29,951 bases of DNA from Flemingiibacterium sp045635785 (GCA_045635785.1 JAZTWJ010000061.1:1-29951); one strand, 5' to 3'; shown: positions 13,805 to 21,325, counted from the stretch's first letter. The notes: generated by a model not told the origin, from the letters alone. Numbers and translations are program-made.

Positions 13805-14707
13805 ATGTTTGCCGTATTTGAGCAGGTGTTCATCCTGTTTGCATTTGCACTTGCAGGCTTTACGTTGGCAAAGCTAAAGCTTGTCAATGCCGAGCATTCC
13901 AAAATTTTATCCACGCTGCTTGTCTATTTTTTCCTTCCCTGCAACGTCATCAAAACTTTTGCGGGAAGCTTTACCATCCCCTACATTTCGACTCGTTTAG
14001 ATATTATTATTACCGCGTGCGTTCTGCTCGTTGCGGTGATTCTCGTTGCCGAGCTTTCCGTTCACTTGCTTGAAAAAGACAAATATCGCCGCGCAGTCTA
14101 TCGCTATTCGCTGGTCATCCCCAATCTCGGATACATGGGATGGCCCCTTGTGGGCGCGCTCTACGGCGAGGAAATGATGCTTTCCTCCATGGTTTTCTGC
14201 CTGCCCATGCAATTTTATATTTATACCTACGGCTATGCCGCGCTGACAAAGGGCGGTATGCGCCTCAAATCGCTGCTCAATCCCACCATGATCTCCCTGC
14301 TGATCGGCATTGTGCTCGGTCTGACGGGCTTTGAATTGCCGTCACTTCTTACCAAAACCATGGAAACTGCCAGCGCATGCTTAGGCCCCATCAGCATGGT
14401 TCTTGCAGGCATCGTCATCTCCGAATACAATCCCCTCGAAATCATTCGCGATCGCAACGTATGGATCGTAACCGCCATGCGTATGCTGCTGATCCCCATC
14501 GCCATTGCGCTGGTCGCAAAGCAGTTTGTGGGTGGCGAGACGTTGATCCTTGCTGTATTGATGAACGCCCTTCCCTGCGGATTGAACACCATCGTTTTTC
14601 CAAAGCTGGTGAACGAGGATTGCCGCCCTGGCGCCGCACTCGGACTCATTTCCAACGTGCTTGCCTGCGCGACCATACCGTTTATCGTGGCATTTTTTCT
14701 TCCGTAA
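13805..14707 (+). CDS. AEC (auxin efflux carrier) family transporter
   Basis: 300 residues with about ten hydrophobic membrane segments in two halves. The conserved features of bacterial AEC permeases are present: an N-terminal VFILFAFALAGFTLAKLKL, VIPNLGYMGWPLVGALYG in the first half, and LNALPCGLNTIVF-like and CATIPFIVAFF in the second. Members move small organic anions such as malate or malonate, or related compounds, across the membrane; the substrate here is not determined. Its place directly behind the URO-D-family gene suggests transport of that enzyme's substrate or product (inference). AAAGGAG nine bases before ATG sets the start. Confidence 0.93.
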   Translation: MFAVFEQVFILFAFALAGFTLAKLKLVNAEHSKILSTLLVYFFLPCNVIKTFAGSFTIPYISTRLDIIITACVLLVAVILVAELSVHLLEKDKYRRAVYRYSLVIPNLGYMGWPLVGALYGEEMMLSSMVFCLPMQFYIYTYGYAALTKGGMRLKSLLNPTMISLLIGIVLGLTGFELPSLLTKTMETASACLGPISMVLAGIVISEYNPLEIIRDRNVWIVTAMRMLLIPIAIALVAKQFVGGETLILAVLMNALPCGLNTIVFPKLVNEDCRPGAALGLISNVLACATIPFIVAFFLP

Positions 14708-14726
14708 AATCTTCCATATACATAGA

Positions 14727-14756
14727 AACACCGCCCGAATCGGGCGGTGTTCTCGT
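14727..14756. terminator. Bidirectional intrinsic terminator between convergent genes
   Basis: AACACCGCCCGA (14727-14738) and TCGGGCGGTGTT (14740-14751) form a GC-rich stem; CTCGTTT follows on the plus strand and TTTCTATG on the minus strand. It lies between the AEC transporter stop and the beta-helix stop. Confidence 0.8.
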
Positions 14757-16232
14757 TTACAGAAGCTCTGTATTGCGATACATGAAGGGATTTTCCGAGA
14801 GCTGCCAGAGTTTGCCGCTGTCGGAGGTAAAGTTTCTGATCGTAAGCGTTTTGGTGATATGGTACGGATAAACGTAGGAGAAGCTCTCATCCGTATTTTC
14901 GCGGGTGATGTTTCCTAGCATATAGACGCCGTTGTATTCGGGGTTGCTGCTTTCGTCCGCGTCCTTGACGTGTAGTCCGTCGACAAGGATATGCTGCGGC
15001 ATATAACATTCATAGCCAAAATCATGATCGCCGTGGTTGGCGCCGCCGATAAAATTCGCCTTCCCGTTACGGAATGCGGGAAGCCATGTGCAGTTTTTGA
15101 TGATCATGTCGCCCTTCCACGTGGAGCCGTAATCAAACCGAAGATAAATAAAGCAATCGCCGAACAGCGTGGAATCCTCGACGGTAAGAAGCCCATGCCC
15201 GATGGCATTCAGACATTGATGCCCCAGCGTACAGCCGCGAATCGTGGCATTGGTCATACCCATGTGTGCATCAAAGCGGGAGAATTTGCAGTTGATCAGC
15301 GTAATATCCTTGCAGAAGTTGGAGCAGATGAGTCCCCAATAAGCGCGATCCATGATGTCCGTTGTCTGCGAGCAGTTTTCGATTTTGATACCGATGGCAC
15401 TGCCAAAGCCCAAATCGTAGGTTCCCATGGGGACCGGCTTGTTTTCAGCGCGGTAGGTAATATAGGTACGGTGCGCGGTGAACAGACAGTTCTTCACCTC
15501 GACCTCCGCGCAGTGGTTGATACCGAGGAATCCACTGTAGGGCGCACCGTGGTCAAGCTCCCCTTCAATATAGTGAGAGATGCCCTCAACGCAAACGCGG
15601 GATCGGGTGATGTTGATGCCGCTGTCATAATAGGTGATCTTCGATTCCGCTTGATTGGCGATGTGGGTAAATTTGCCGCCGCGCAGAGTCAATGTCTTTT
15701 CCGGAAGCGGCTTTGCGGTGATCGTTTGTATTCGGTCAAAATTCCAGATAATGGGCGTTTTTTCATCCACCAAACCGTTTGCACGGAGAATAAAACAGTC
15801 ATTTTGAAGAGAGCCGGCGTTTTGATTGGGCCCTTTTCGAATAAAAATGCGTTTATCGGGATGCGTCACGCGCACATAGCAGTCTCTGCCCACCGATACG
15901 ACACTGCGCTGTCCTTCGCACAGCGACTTTACGCCGTATTCCGTGAGGTCGATGGACTCCATGTCATCGTTTACGATGAAGATGGGCGTGGAGCGGTGGT
16001 CGATATCCACCTTGGAATCATCAATGATAAAGGATGCGCCGGTCCAATCGGTATCGGTTTTGATATAGGCGCTCGCTGTACGGTTATTGCCGATATAATA
16101 GGTATCGCCTTCATCGGCGCGAACGGGAAGCCCTGCCTCATTGGCATGGGCATGGGCTGCGATGATGGCGGCGAAATCGTCGGTTTTGCCGTCGCCGACG
16201 GCACCGAAATCGCGGTAAGATACAAATTGCAT
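14757..16232 (-). CDS. Right-handed parallel beta-helix protein (pectate lyase 3-like)
   Basis: 491 residues starting MQFVSYRDFGAVGDGKTDDF, the opening motif of pectate-lyase-3/GH55/tail-spike type beta-helix proteins. The middle consists of rungs such as KITYYDSGINITRSRVCVEG, AEVEVKNCLFTAHRTYI, DITLINCKFSRFDAHMG and LLTVEDSTLFGD, the periodic pattern of a parallel beta-helix. Such folds bind or cleave polysaccharide, but no catalytic residues can be assigned. There is no signal peptide, so it is either cytoplasmic or exported by another route. The ATG at 16232 is preceded by AAGGAAGG; upstream in-frame codons belong to the leader and promoter. It is a single gene with its own promoter. Confidence 0.85.
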   Translation of the reverse strand: MQFVSYRDFGAVGDGKTDDFAAIIAAHAHANEAGLPVRADEGDTYYIGNNRTASAYIKTDTDWTGASFIIDDSKVDIDHRSTPIFIVNDDMESIDLTEYGVKSLCEGQRSVVSVGRDCYVRVTHPDKRIFIRKGPNQNAGSLQNDCFILRANGLVDEKTPIIWNFDRIQTITAKPLPEKTLTLRGGKFTHIANQAESKITYYDSGINITRSRVCVEGISHYIEGELDHGAPYSGFLGINHCAEVEVKNCLFTAHRTYITYRAENKPVPMGTYDLGFGSAIGIKIENCSQTTDIMDRAYWGLICSNFCKDITLINCKFSRFDAHMGMTNATIRGCTLGHQCLNAIGHGLLTVEDSTLFGDCFIYLRFDYGSTWKGDMIIKNCTWLPAFRNGKANFIGGANHGDHDFGYECYMPQHILVDGLHVKDADESSNPEYNGVYMLGNITRENTDESFSYVYPYHITKTLTIRNFTSDSGKLWQLSENPFMYRNTELL

Positions 16233-16265
16233 GGTGGTGTCCTTCCTTAAAAAATCGTTACCATC

Positions 16266-16294
16266 ATTGTAACAGTTTTTTTCCCGTTTGTCAA
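16266..16294 (-). promoter_or_regulatory. Sigma-A promoter for the beta-helix gene
   Basis: On the minus strand, -35 TTGACA (16289-16294), 17 bases, -10 TACAAT (16266-16271). Confidence 0.82.
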
Positions 16295-16608
16295 GGATTT
16301 CGGGCGACTCACAAAAAATTATCCCAATTACGATATGTGTTTCCAAAGTCTACCGAAGTTAATTCGGTGTATATTTATTCATTATACACACAACTTCTGA
16401 ATTATAACATCACACTTTTTTCGGAAAAATTTTGAAAAATCCTTTCCATCATGCTAACTCAATGATTTATTAACTATTATACAGTGGTTTTGTGTCTTTT
16501 CAGCTATGACTATTCACTTGAAAAGCGTATTATACAAGCCTTTATACCTGGAACACTTTACCGAAAAGGACAAAATTCAAGAAATAAAAAAATTTTTGAA
16601 AAAAACTC
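16295..16608. other. AT-rich intergenic stretch without a gene
   Basis: About 310 bases between two divergent promoters with no plausible coding frame. The only structure seen is a pair of overlapping small hairpins: ACCGAA/TTCGGT (16352-16357 and 16363-16368) and GTGTAT/ATACAC (16367-16372 and 16384-16389), which share bases and so exclude each other. No recognised riboswitch or RNA gene was found. Confidence 0.6.
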
Positions 16609-16637
16609 TTGACAAAATGCAAAACCTATGATAAAAT
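16609..16637 (+). promoter_or_regulatory. Sigma-A promoter for the rrf2-rubrerythrin operon
   Basis: TTGACA (16609-16614), 17 bases, TAAAAT (16632-16637). The transcript would start about 16644, at the inverted repeat described next. Confidence 0.85.
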
Positions 16638-16644
16638 AAATGTG

Positions 16645-16657
16645 TACCAAAAAGGTA
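16645..16657 (+). promoter_or_regulatory. Candidate operator (TACC-N5-GGTA) at the rrf2 start point
   Basis: TACCAAAAAGGTA straddles the expected transcription start, 8 bases after the -10. Rrf2 regulators usually repress their own operons by binding such dyads over the promoter, so this is the natural candidate for autoregulation. That is inference. Confidence 0.45.
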
Positions 16658-16675
16658 TAGATTGAAGGTAAGACA

Positions 16676-17116
16676 ATGAGAATAACACAAGAAGCCGATT
16701 ACGCGCTGAGGATCTCCTATCTGTTAGCTAAGGACGGCGGTCTGATGGACGCAGGTTCTATCTCGAAAGGCGTCGGTGTGACCGATCGCTTTACCGTAAA
16801 GATCCTGCGCAAGCTCACACAGAGCGGCATCATCAAATCGCAAAAGGGCGCGCAAGGCGGCTATCGCTTGGCAGTGCCGGCATCGGAGATCAGCCTTAGG
16901 CGTGTGCTCGAAATCATTGACGGACCGCTTGCAATCTCGCGCTGTCTGGAAGACTGCTACGAATGTACGCGTGTCGGCGATGATAAAGACAGTTGCTTTT
17001 TCCACTGCATTTTTGCGAAGCTCAACACATCGCTGACAGAGCGGCTGGAGCAGGTGACTCTCGATCAGGTGATCGGCGATCATGCCGACATCAACCAAAT
17101 CTTATCAAAAATTTAA
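16676..17116 (+). CDS. Rrf2-family transcriptional regulator with cysteine cluster
   Basis: 146 residues starting MRITQEADYALRISYLLA, the standard Rrf2 winged-helix opening, with the wing SQKGAQGGYRLA. Five cysteines lie in the sensing region: Cys90, Cys94, Cys97, Cys107 and Cys111, in a C-x3-C-x2-C-x9-C-x3-C arrangement. Three are typical for an Fe-S cluster in IscR/NsrR-type members, so this protein very likely senses redox state, iron-sulfur status, oxygen or nitric oxide. GAAGG stands before the ATG. It is followed after 25 bases by the rubrerythrin gene, its likely target, and both share the promoter at 16609. Confidence 0.93.
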   Translation: MRITQEADYALRISYLLAKDGGLMDAGSISKGVGVTDRFTVKILRKLTQSGIIKSQKGAQGGYRLAVPASEISLRRVLEIIDGPLAISRCLEDCYECTRVGDDKDSCFFHCIFAKLNTSLTERLEQVTLDQVIGDHADINQILSKI

Positions 17117-17141
17117 TTTACATTTTACGGAGGAAATGATC

Positions 17142-17687
17142 ATGGCAAAGTTTGTATGTAAAATCTGCGGTTACGTTCACGAGGGAGACGCTGCTCCCGA
17201 AAAGTGCCCCCAGTGCAAGGCACCCGCTTCCAAGTTTGAGCAGCAGGCAGAAGGCAAAATGGCATGGGCTGCCGAGCATTCTGTAGGCGTTGCATCCGGC
17301 GCTCCCGAAGCGATCATCGAAGGGCTTCGCGCGAACTTCACCGGTGAATGCACCGAAGTTGGTATGTACCTGGCAATGGCGCGCGTTGCTCATCGTGAGG
17401 GTTATCCCGAAATCGGTATGTACTGGGAAAAGGCGGCTTACGAGGAAGCAGAGCATGCAGCAAAGTTCGCAGAGCTTCTCGGCGAGGTTGTTACCGCTTC
17501 CACCAAGAAGAACCTCGAAATGCGCGTAGAGGCTGAAAACGGCGCTACCGCAGGCAAGACCGAACTCGCAAAGATGGCGAAGGAGCTTGGCCTTGATGCA
17601 ATCCATGACACCGTTCATGAGATGGCACGCGATGAAGCTCGTCACGGCAAGGCGTTTGAAGGACTTCTCAACCGTTATTTTAAGTAA
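17142..17687 (+). CDS. Reverse rubrerythrin (N-terminal rubredoxin domain)
   Basis: 181 residues. A rubredoxin domain comes first (FVCKICGYVHEG with Cys6/Cys9 and CPQC with Cys22/Cys25), then a four-helix diiron domain with Glu69/Glu72 and the two ExxH motifs in EEAEH (102-105) and DEARH (165-168). This order is the reverse of classical rubrerythrin and is the form that clostridia induce under oxygen to reduce hydrogen peroxide with electrons from NAD(P)H. It acts in the cytoplasm. The ATG at 17142 lies eight bases after GGAGG; ATG 17136 is too close. It is co-transcribed with the Rrf2 gene and ends in a strong terminator. Confidence 0.96.
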   Translation: MAKFVCKICGYVHEGDAAPEKCPQCKAPASKFEQQAEGKMAWAAEHSVGVASGAPEAIIEGLRANFTGECTEVGMYLAMARVAHREGYPEIGMYWEKAAYEEAEHAAKFAELLGEVVTASTKKNLEMRVEAENGATAGKTELAKMAKELGLDAIHDTVHEMARDEARHGKAFEGLLNRYFK

Positions 17688-17721
17688 TATTTGCAAAAAA
17701 CAACACCACAATATAGCATAA

Positions 17722-17763
17722 TTTTGAGGTATTCTGCGATATAAGCGGAATACCTCATTTTTT
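17722..17763 (+). terminator. Intrinsic terminator of the rrf2-rubrerythrin operon
   Basis: TGAGGTATTCTGC (17725-17737) pairs with GCGGAATACCTCA (17745-17757), one G-T pair included, and is followed by TTTTTT. It begins 35 bases after the rubrerythrin stop. Confidence 0.92.
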
Positions 17764-17971
17764 AGCCGAGTGACACGGTGTGTATTTTACACACCGCCAG
17801 ATGACCAAAATGCCCCACAATGCGATTCAAGGCAAATCCCACAGCAATACTGCACATTGGCGCTTAAAATCGCTTAAAATGAGCCACAGGGGCATTTGTG
17901 AACAGGATATGACAAGAGCGGAGGTCTAAACCTCCGCTCTTTCTCTATTTAACTGTTCGACAAGTTGGAAT
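17764..17971. other. Intergenic stretch with several inverted repeats and a tandem repeat
   Basis: No gene is visible. It holds a perfect 9-bp dyad CGGTGTGTA/TACACACCG (17776-17784, 17788-17796), a long-range pair AAATGCCCC/GGGGCATTT (17808-17816, 17889-17897) that encloses an inner CAATG/CATTG pair, a tandem 10-base repeat CGCTTAAAAT (17861-17880), and the terminator hairpin AGAGCGGAGG/CCTCCGCTCT (17915-17924, 17931-17940) next to the convergent small gene. The nested pairs could be a structured RNA, but no known family is recognised. Confidence 0.5.
17915..17945. terminator. Intrinsic terminator-like hairpin
   Basis: A 10-bp GC-rich stem (AGAGCGGAGG/CCTCCGCTCT) with loop TCTAAA, then TTCTCTATTT on the plus strand. 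On the minus strand it follows the stop of the small membrane-anchored gene by about 30 bases, with a poorer T run. Confidence 0.6.
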
Positions 17972-18463
17972 TTATCTTGTTTTTTGCAAATCGTTTAACA
18001 ATTTTCTTGCATCTTCAAGTGTTGCAGTTCCTGTAAGAATTACACAAGTCTGTTCTCCCTCTAAATTTATTCCGCCATTTTCATCTGACTTAAAAATAAT
18101 CATCTGTTTCATTCCGAAATTTGCTTTAATCAACCCAAAGGATTCGCTGTTTAGTTTTGAGCCCGTCCAACTGCGATAAATTAGGCTGGAGGGCGAGGTT
18201 CCTGTCATCTTAAAATCAACATTCTTTCCTGCCGTTTCAGGAAAAGATGCAATTTCTATTTTTCCATCAAAACGGTCAGGTTGGAACAAATAAAAGTAAT
18301 ACTTGCCTGCTATTTTCATTTCAGTTTCTATGAAAGAGCCTTCACTCATATCTTCAGTAACCTGTACTGTCATAGTCTGCGAAACATTCCATTGAATCGG
18401 CACAAAGCAAAGAATTATTAAGACTGACAACACTATTGCTGACGGGATTACAATTTTCTTCAT
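17972..18463 (-). CDS. Small membrane-anchored protein of unknown function
   Basis: 163 residues. MKKIVIPSAIVLSVLIILCFVPIQW is a signal-anchor or uncleaved signal; the rest is an extracytoplasmic beta-rich domain (MTVQVTEDMSEGSFIETEMKIAGKYYFYLFQPDRFDGKIEI...) that I do not recognise. The end TCVILTGTATLEDARKLLNDL is well formed, so the gene looks intact. The ATG at 18463 follows AAGGA by ten bases; seven further codons upstream are not supported. Its codons are clearly richer in A and T than those of its neighbours, it has its own promoter, and it sits inside an AT-rich kilobase that ends in a rubrerythrin gene tail, so it may have been acquired. Confidence 0.78.
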   Translation of the reverse strand: MKKIVIPSAIVLSVLIILCFVPIQWNVSQTMTVQVTEDMSEGSFIETEMKIAGKYYFYLFQPDRFDGKIEIASFPETAGKNVDFKMTGTSPSSLIYRSWTGSKLNSESFGLIKANFGMKQMIIFKSDENGGINLEGEQTCVILTGTATLEDARKLLNDLQKTR

Positions 18464-18515
18464 ACAATCACATTCCTTCGTCAAATTCAGTTTTATCGAA
18501 CTCTTTCACATATCC

Positions 18516-18544
18516 AGTATATCATAAGTATGCCATTTTTTCAA
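18516..18544 (-). promoter_or_regulatory. Sigma-A promoter for the small membrane protein gene
   Basis: On the minus strand, -35 TTGAAA (18539-18544), 17 bases, -10 TATACT (18516-18521). Confidence 0.75.
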
Positions 18545-18584
18545 TCTGCAGCTCATATAATTTACAAAATTGTTATCAAAAACT

Positions 18585-18618
18585 CTATGAGGTAGTTTTT
18601 CCTCATAGATATTTTTTT
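18585..18618. terminator. Intrinsic terminator hairpin in the AT-rich spacer
   Basis: CTATGAGG (18585-18592), loop TAGTTTTT, CCTCATAG (18601-18608), then ATATTTTTTTA on the plus strand; on the minus strand AGTTTTTG follows. No intact plus-strand gene ends here, so it may be a leftover or a second stop for the MATE transcript. Confidence 0.6.
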
Positions 18619-18701
18619 AGTATAACGCATGATAAGGTGTGCGTCAAGTGTGTATTTTTGAATAAAACCGCAATACATAGTGATTTTTCGGTGTTTTTCA
18701 T

Positions 18702-18758
18702 GACGAAGCAAGACACGGCAAGGCATTTGTGGGACTTCTCAAGAGATACTTCAAGTAA
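18702..18758 (+). pseudogene. Orphan 3' end of a rubrerythrin gene
   Basis: Read in frame from 18702 this gives DEARHGKAFVGLLKRYFK followed by TAA, which matches the last 18 residues of the complete rubrerythrin a kilobase upstream (DEARHGKAFEGLLNRYFK) at 16 of 18 positions, including the stop. At base level the differences are mostly silent (AGA for CGT, TAC for TAT, TTC for TTT), so it is a diverged homologue, not a recent copy. Upstream of 18702 the similarity stops abruptly and no start codon or ribosome site makes a gene. It is a remnant left by duplication and deletion, or by insertion at the rubrerythrin 3' end. Confidence 0.8.
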
Positions 18759-18773
18759 TAACACCGCGACACA

Positions 18774-18816
18774 ACAAAAAAGCAAGAGCAATTGCATATC
18801 AAACGCACTTGCTCTT
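18774..18816 (-). terminator. Intrinsic terminator of the MATE gene
   Basis: AAGAGCAA (18784-18791) and TTGCTCTT (18109 offset in line, i.e. 18809-18816) form the outer stem, with an inner TGC/GCA pair. On the minus strand the stem is followed by GCTTTTTTGTTG. It lies 25 bases after the MATE stop. Confidence 0.75.
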
Positions 18817-18840
18817 TTCCTATTTTTGAGCGTGTGAAGT

Positions 18841-20262
18841 TCAATTCGCCTTTTCTATGATCGAATCCTCTAACCATGCCTTTGCGGAGCGCCGCCCAAG
18901 ATAGCGGATGAAGCAATACAAAAACAGCACAAATATCAGTAAATTATGCGCGATCATGCATGCCCACGCGGATACAAGTCCAAGCGAAAGCAGCTTTGTG
19001 CAGACAAATGTGCCGGCAATTCTCACACCCCACATGCCTGCGACATTGAAGAAAAACGGCTCCTTTGTCCGTCCAACGCCCTGCATCATACCTTCCATGA
19101 TGATGGAAAAACCGTAGAACGGCTCGGAGATCGCCACCATACGAAGCACCGTGGAGCCCAGCGCGATAACCGCCGCCTCCTTCGAGAAAATCCCCATCAG
19201 CGTGGGGGCGGAAAGATACAGCACGCCGCCCGAAAGAATCATCAGTCCGATTTCGATTGGGATGAACATGGCGGCGAGGGATTTCAGACGCTTTCTGTCC
19301 TTAGCTCCATAGGCATTGCCCGCCAACGTTGCGGCGGCGGTCTGCATGCCAAAGCCCGGAATGTAAAACGCCGATTCCACGGTGTTGGCGATGGTATGCG
19401 CCGCCGTGGAAACTTCACCGAGGGCATTGATCATGGAAGCGAACATCACATAACCGAGAGAAGTGGCAAATCGCTGGAATAAATTCGGCAGTGCCACCCT
19501 CATGCAGGGCATCAGAATGGCGGAATCGGGCACAAAGGACTGCCCGCGCGGCGAAACCAGCGGATGCAGCCAAAGCGCGATCGTGACCAAAATGCCTCCC
19601 ACCGTGAAGGCGATGGCGCTGGCGATCGCCGCGCCGATCACCCCCATTCCCGCGCCGATCATCGGGAAAGAGAATCCGCCAACCGTCAGCGTGCGTGTGG
19701 GATAGATCAGCAGAAAATTCAGCGTCACATTGACAAGGTTGACGAGGATACCGATTTTCATGGGCGTTTTTGTATCGCCTGCCGCCCGCAGAATGGTTCC
19801 GAAAATCGTGGATGCTGTGCGCGGCAGCATGGGCAGATATAATATCATGAAATATACCGATGCAGTCTCTCGAATATTCATATCCACCTGCATCCATGCG
19901 GGGATCACGCCGCTTAAGGAAAGCGTCAATACGGTGAAAAAGCTTCCCAGCACAAGCACGGAAAGCGCCGCCTGTGCGGAAGCCTTGGAGGCGGATGCCC
20001 GATCGTTTGCACCATAAGCTCTTGCGATGAAGGACAAAAATCCAACGCCGAAGGCGGAAATTGTGCTTCCCACCAGCCAGCTGATCGTGGTGGTGGCACC
20101 GACAGCGGCGGTTGCCTCGGTACCGAGGGATCCGACCATAGCGGTGTCCACATATTGCACCGCTGTGTGCATGAGCTGCTCCAGCATAGTTGGCCATGCC
20201 AAAGCAAGGATAGTACCGATCAATGACAGTCGGCGTATGCGTTCGTTAGGTTTTGCGTGCAT
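18841..20262 (-). CDS. MATE-family multidrug/sodium antiporter
   Basis: 473 residues with about twelve membrane segments in two homologous halves. The opening LIGTILALAWPTMLEQLMHTAVQYVDTAMVGSLG and the second-half MRVALPNLFQRFATSLGYVMFASMINALGEVSTAAHTIANTVESAFYIPGFG are characteristic of MATE transporters, which export cationic compounds in exchange for sodium or protons. The substrate is unknown. The ATG at 20262 has GGAG six bases upstream; sixteen further in-frame codons upstream are not supported. It is a single gene with promoter and terminator of its own. Confidence 0.95.
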   Translation of the reverse strand: MHAKPNERIRRLSLIGTILALAWPTMLEQLMHTAVQYVDTAMVGSLGTEATAAVGATTTISWLVGSTISAFGVGFLSFIARAYGANDRASASKASAQAALSVLVLGSFFTVLTLSLSGVIPAWMQVDMNIRETASVYFMILYLPMLPRTASTIFGTILRAAGDTKTPMKIGILVNLVNVTLNFLLIYPTRTLTVGGFSFPMIGAGMGVIGAAIASAIAFTVGGILVTIALWLHPLVSPRGQSFVPDSAILMPCMRVALPNLFQRFATSLGYVMFASMINALGEVSTAAHTIANTVESAFYIPGFGMQTAAATLAGNAYGAKDRKRLKSLAAMFIPIEIGLMILSGGVLYLSAPTLMGIFSKEAAVIALGSTVLRMVAISEPFYGFSIIMEGMMQGVGRTKEPFFFNVAGMWGVRIAGTFVCTKLLSLGLVSAWACMIAHNLLIFVLFLYCFIRYLGRRSAKAWLEDSIIEKAN

Positions 20263-20355
20263 ATCATTCTCCAAGCCTTTGCGAGACGCGGCGATTCGCC
20301 GCGAAGGCAAAATTCATAATGTGTGATTTTTTCGCACAATCTTTTCATTTCCTAT

Positions 20356-20384
20356 ATTATAACACACTCTGTAAAAAAATGCAA
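20356..20384 (-). promoter_or_regulatory. Sigma-A promoter for the MATE gene
   Basis: On the minus strand, -35 TTGCAT (20379-20384), 17 bases, -10 TATAAT (20356-20361). The leader is about 90 bases long. Confidence 0.78.
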
Positions 20385-20414
20385 CAGCCTTACCAAAGCA
20401 CATTGCCTACCTAT

Positions 20415-20446
20415 ACAAAAAGAAGACGCCCGCCGGCGTCTTCTTT
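20415..20446 (-). terminator. Intrinsic terminator of the binding-protein gene
   Basis: AAAGAAGACGCC (20419-20430), loop CGCC, GGCGTCTTCTTT (20435-20446). On the minus strand the stem runs into TTCTTTTTG. It lies 14 bases after the stop of the gene. Confidence 0.9.
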
Positions 20447-20459
20447 AAGAAGTACAGAT

Positions 20460-21302
20460 TTAGTTGTTTTCGATGATCCATTCGCCGACAACCAGGTCAA
20501 CCACGAATGCGTCAACACGGCCTGCCTTGAGGTCCATGTAAGCGGTAAGATTCTCTGCGAACTTGACGATCTCGCCACCGTTGGTGATGGCTGCGAAGGT
20601 CTCGGCATCTGCCTCAACCGCATCATTTGCAGAAGAACCTTCCTGAAGTGCAACCTTCTTGCCTGCCAGATCAGCCTTTGTCTTAATGGGCGAATCTGCA
20701 GCAACGATGATGCACTGGGAGTTTGCAAGATAAGGCTTGGAGAGGAACATGTTAGTAACGCGTTCATCGGTGACGGACATGCCGTTCCAGATGAGGTCGA
20801 TGTTCTTGGAGTTCAGCTCGATTTCCTTCGCTGCCCAGTCGATGGGCTGAATATCCAGCTCAACGCCCAGACGCTTTGCAACTTCCTTTGCAAGGTCGAT
20901 ATCAAAGCCGGTGATCTCGCCGGTCTTGGAATCACGGTAGCCCATGGGCGGGAAGTTTTCATCAAGGCCGAGAACGAGGACCTTCTTATCCAAAATGTAC
21001 TGGAGAGAATTGTCGCCTTCAACAGTCTGCATTTCGCGGGGGAAGTCGTTGCCGGTGAGGAAAGCATCCTCTCTGCCGAACCACTTCTTTGCGATCTGAC
21101 CTGCGGTGCCGTCTTCTGCCATTGCGTCAAGAATCTCCTGAATCTTGGCTGCAAGTGCGTAGTCATCCTTACGCATACCGATTGCGTATTCTTCGGAGCC
21201 GAAGTTATCTTCAAGAACAACATACTCCTTTTTGCCGCCGCAGGATGCAAGGCATGCCACCAGCATCAATGCCGCGAGTGCGAGTGCAAGTAATTTTTTC
21301 AT
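20460..21302 (-). CDS. Amino-acid-type solute-binding lipoprotein with circularly permuted domain order
   Basis: 280 residues: signal peptide MKKLLALALAALMLVAC with lipobox LASC (18-21), so a membrane-anchored lipoprotein. Residues 27-76 (VVLEDNFGSEEYAIGMRKDD...DGTAGQIAKKWFG) are the segment that in ordinary SBP_bac_3 proteins forms the C-terminal end. The usual N-terminal start comes only at about residue 108 (VLVLGLDENFPPMGYRD...GFDIDLAKEVAKRLG), and the protein stops at DAFVVDLVVGEWIIENN, exactly where the displaced segment would normally follow. The fold is thus probably complete but permuted. Family members feed amino acids to ABC importers; no permease or ATPase gene is nearby, so its partner must be elsewhere. 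GGAGG stands ten bases before the ATG. Confidence 0.9.
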   Translation of the reverse strand: MKKLLALALAALMLVACLASCGGKKEYVVLEDNFGSEEYAIGMRKDDYALAAKIQEILDAMAEDGTAGQIAKKWFGREDAFLTGNDFPREMQTVEGDNSLQYILDKKVLVLGLDENFPPMGYRDSKTGEITGFDIDLAKEVAKRLGVELDIQPIDWAAKEIELNSKNIDLIWNGMSVTDERVTNMFLSKPYLANSQCIIVAADSPIKTKADLAGKKVALQEGSSANDAVEADAETFAAITNGGEIVKFAENLTAYMDLKAGRVDAFVVDLVVGEWIIENN

Positions 21303-21325
21303 TATAGGTTATCCTCCATATTATT

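Noticed and set aside
14991..16250. 419-codon plus-strand frame opposite the beta-helix gene
   Set aside because: Antisense to a gene with promoter, ribosome site and clear beta-helix rungs; its end runs into that gene's ribosome site.
18436..18837. Plus-strand 133-codon frame across the spacer before the MATE gene
   Set aside because: It overlaps the start of the small membrane gene and runs over its promoter and two terminators. The true coding trace here is the rubrerythrin tail in another frame.
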